DNA from: Prevotella sp. UBA6994
GTDB taxonomy: Bacteria > Bacteroidota > Bacteroidia > Bacteroidales > Bacteroidaceae
Reading direction: 5' to 3'
Assembly (NCBI GenBank): GCA_002449845.1
Contig: DJXW01000024.1
Coordinates: 1 to 64,000, forward strand
Length of the DNA stretch: 64,000 nt
In this document: piece by piece, positions 63,133 through 64,000 of the stretch
How the letters are laid out: every line of letters starts with the position of its first letter
Position numbering within the stretch: the stretch's first letter is position 1
Translations under genes and position numbers: made by a program
The notes under the pieces: model-generated
What the model was told of the DNA's origin: nothing
Databases searched by the model: none
What the model saw: only the letters and a program-made list of their open reading frames with translations

Positions 63133-64000
63133 TGGCGTTGATATTCGACATCAAGAGATATGCTATCAATGATGGCCCAGGCATCAGGACAACCATCTTC
63201 ATGAAAGGTTGTCCGTTGCGCTGTGTCTGGTGTCATAATCCAGAAGGATGGGAAAGCAAGGCGCAAAAATCGTACAAACAAAGCAAGTGCATAGGATGTA
63301 TGAGTTGTGTGGAGGCGTGTGAGCATCAGGCATTGGAAATGACCAAGGATGGAATACGCCCGACGGATGCGGAATGTGTGCTTTGTGGCAAATGTGTGGA
63401 AGCATGTCCTACCACCGCCTTGGAGATGTGTGGGAGAGACATGACGATGGAAGAGTTGATGGCAGAGATAGAAAAGGAAAGAGACATGATGGAGGATAGT
63501 CATGGAGGAGTGACGATTTGCGGTGGTGACCCTCTGTTGCATCCGAAAGATACGTTGGCAATATTAAAGGAGTTGGGCAGGAGAGGATTTCATCGCACGG
63601 TAGATACCGCTCTTTATGCCACAGAGCAAACGGTGAGAGATGTTGCGGCGGCGTGTGAACTCTTTCTCGTTGACATCAAGGTGATGGATGAGAAGAAACA
63701 CATTCAATATACGGGAGTGTCTAATGAGAGAATCCTACAGAACATTCGCTTGCTTCAACAGATGAAGGCAGACTTCTGGATCCGTATTCCTCTGATAGAA
63801 GGAATCAATGCCGATGAAGAGAATATTGCCGCTACCATTCGGTTCTTGAAAGAAATAGGATGGAATGGCACCTTGAATCTCTTGCCTTATCACGATGTGG
63901 GGAAAGACAAGCACAAAAGAAGATGGACCGCATATAATCCACAGCATCTCCGCATGGAAACACCATCGGATGAAACGTTGGCACGTTGCGTGGGGCAGTT
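63132..64000 (+). CDS. Glycyl radical enzyme activating enzyme (radical SAM), partial
   Basis: The activase makes the glycyl radical on its partner using S-adenosylmethionine. The gene starts where the previous one stops (TAATG) and runs off the right edge after 289 codons. Radical-SAM Cys27, Cys31 and Cys34 are in KGCPLRCVWCHNPEG. Two further [4Fe-4S] motifs follow, CIGCMSCVEAC and CVLCGKCVEAC, as in the GRE activases with a ferredoxin-like insert. Then come GGVTICGGDPLLHP, the conserved GGE-like motif with Asp in place of Glu, and KVMDEKKHIQYTG. The gene would be called hypE if the partner is HypD. Confidence 0.93.
   Translation, partial: MALIFDIKRYAINDGPGIRTTIFMKGCPLRCVWCHNPEGWESKAQKSYKQSKCIGCMSCVEACEHQALEMTKDGIRPTDAECVLCGKCVEACPTTALEMCGRDMTMEELMAEIEKERDMMEDSHGGVTICGGDPLLHPKDTLAILKELGRRGFHRTVDTALYATEQTVRDVAAACELFLVDIKVMDEKKHIQYTGVSNERILQNIRLLQQMKADFWIRIPLIEGINADEENIAATIRFLKEIGWNGTLNLLPYHDVGKDKHKRRWTAYNPQHLRMETPSDETLARCVGQ

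Noticed and set aside
1..64000. CRISPR array or phage region
   Set aside because: No evenly spaced identical repeats with unique spacers, and no integrase, capsid, portal or cas-like gene was seen. The tandem dyads in the elements are only ~22 bp apart and have no spacers.

Overview
The window looks like a chromosome segment of a Prevotella-type bacterium (Bacteroidota, Prevotellaceae). The evidence is SusC/SusD pairs, BspA-like leucine-rich surface proteins, a C10 (interpain/streptopain-type) protease, the Bacteroidota MurF-alanine racemase fusion, and promoters with the Bacteroidota consensus (TTTG, 19-20 nt, TAnnTTTG). No phage, plasmid, CRISPR array or complete insertion sequence is visible.

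Layout. 1-2.7 kb: the end of a secreted C10 protease fused to BspA-type repeats, then 1.1 kb with no firm gene that holds the first copy of a roughly 340-bp dispersed element. 2.7-7.0 kb: a membrane-spanning LuxR-like regulator and an outer-membrane barrel. 7.2-17.4 kb: a uronate/glucuronoxylan block (GPH symporter, GH67 alpha-glucuronidase, MurF-Alr, orphan EIIC-type permease, KduI with a signal peptide, hexuronate-type MFS transporter). 17.9-20.8 kb: RNase Y, ZapA and two uncharacterised proteins. 21.1-26.4 kb: an exopolysaccharide start module (initiating sugar-phosphate transferase, RmlA, Wzc-like tyrosine kinase, HAD phosphatase). 26.5-35.7 kb: a minus-strand operon tetR-fabG-pseudouridine synthase-tamB-like-tamA-like, then an initiator tRNA. 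36.3-48.3 kb: a BspA-like protein, second element copy, CE7 esterase, SusD, SusC and a propeller/AraC regulator that together make a small polysaccharide utilisation locus. 48.8-52.8 kb: malate dehydrogenase, a porin and a sodium:solute symporter, with two copies of a GC-rich palindromic repeat nearby. 53.2-55.9 kb: a helicase gene cut by one in-frame stop, the third element copy and a HEPN/MNT pair. 56.1-64 kb: a BspA-like protein with a dockerin-like tail, two Xaa-Pro peptidases, a glycyl radical enzyme and its activase.

How the genes may work together. The CE7 esterase, SusC/D and GH67 point to acetylated glucuronoxylan or related plant polysaccharide, with uronates handled by the KduI/ExuT-like block. 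The last operon fits release and dehydration of trans-4-hydroxyproline from collagen- or extensin-like peptides. The least explained structure is the three-copy element: each copy has four tandem ~22-bp dyads and a closing hairpin. Functions are assigned by recognising motifs in translated sequence; no database search was possible.
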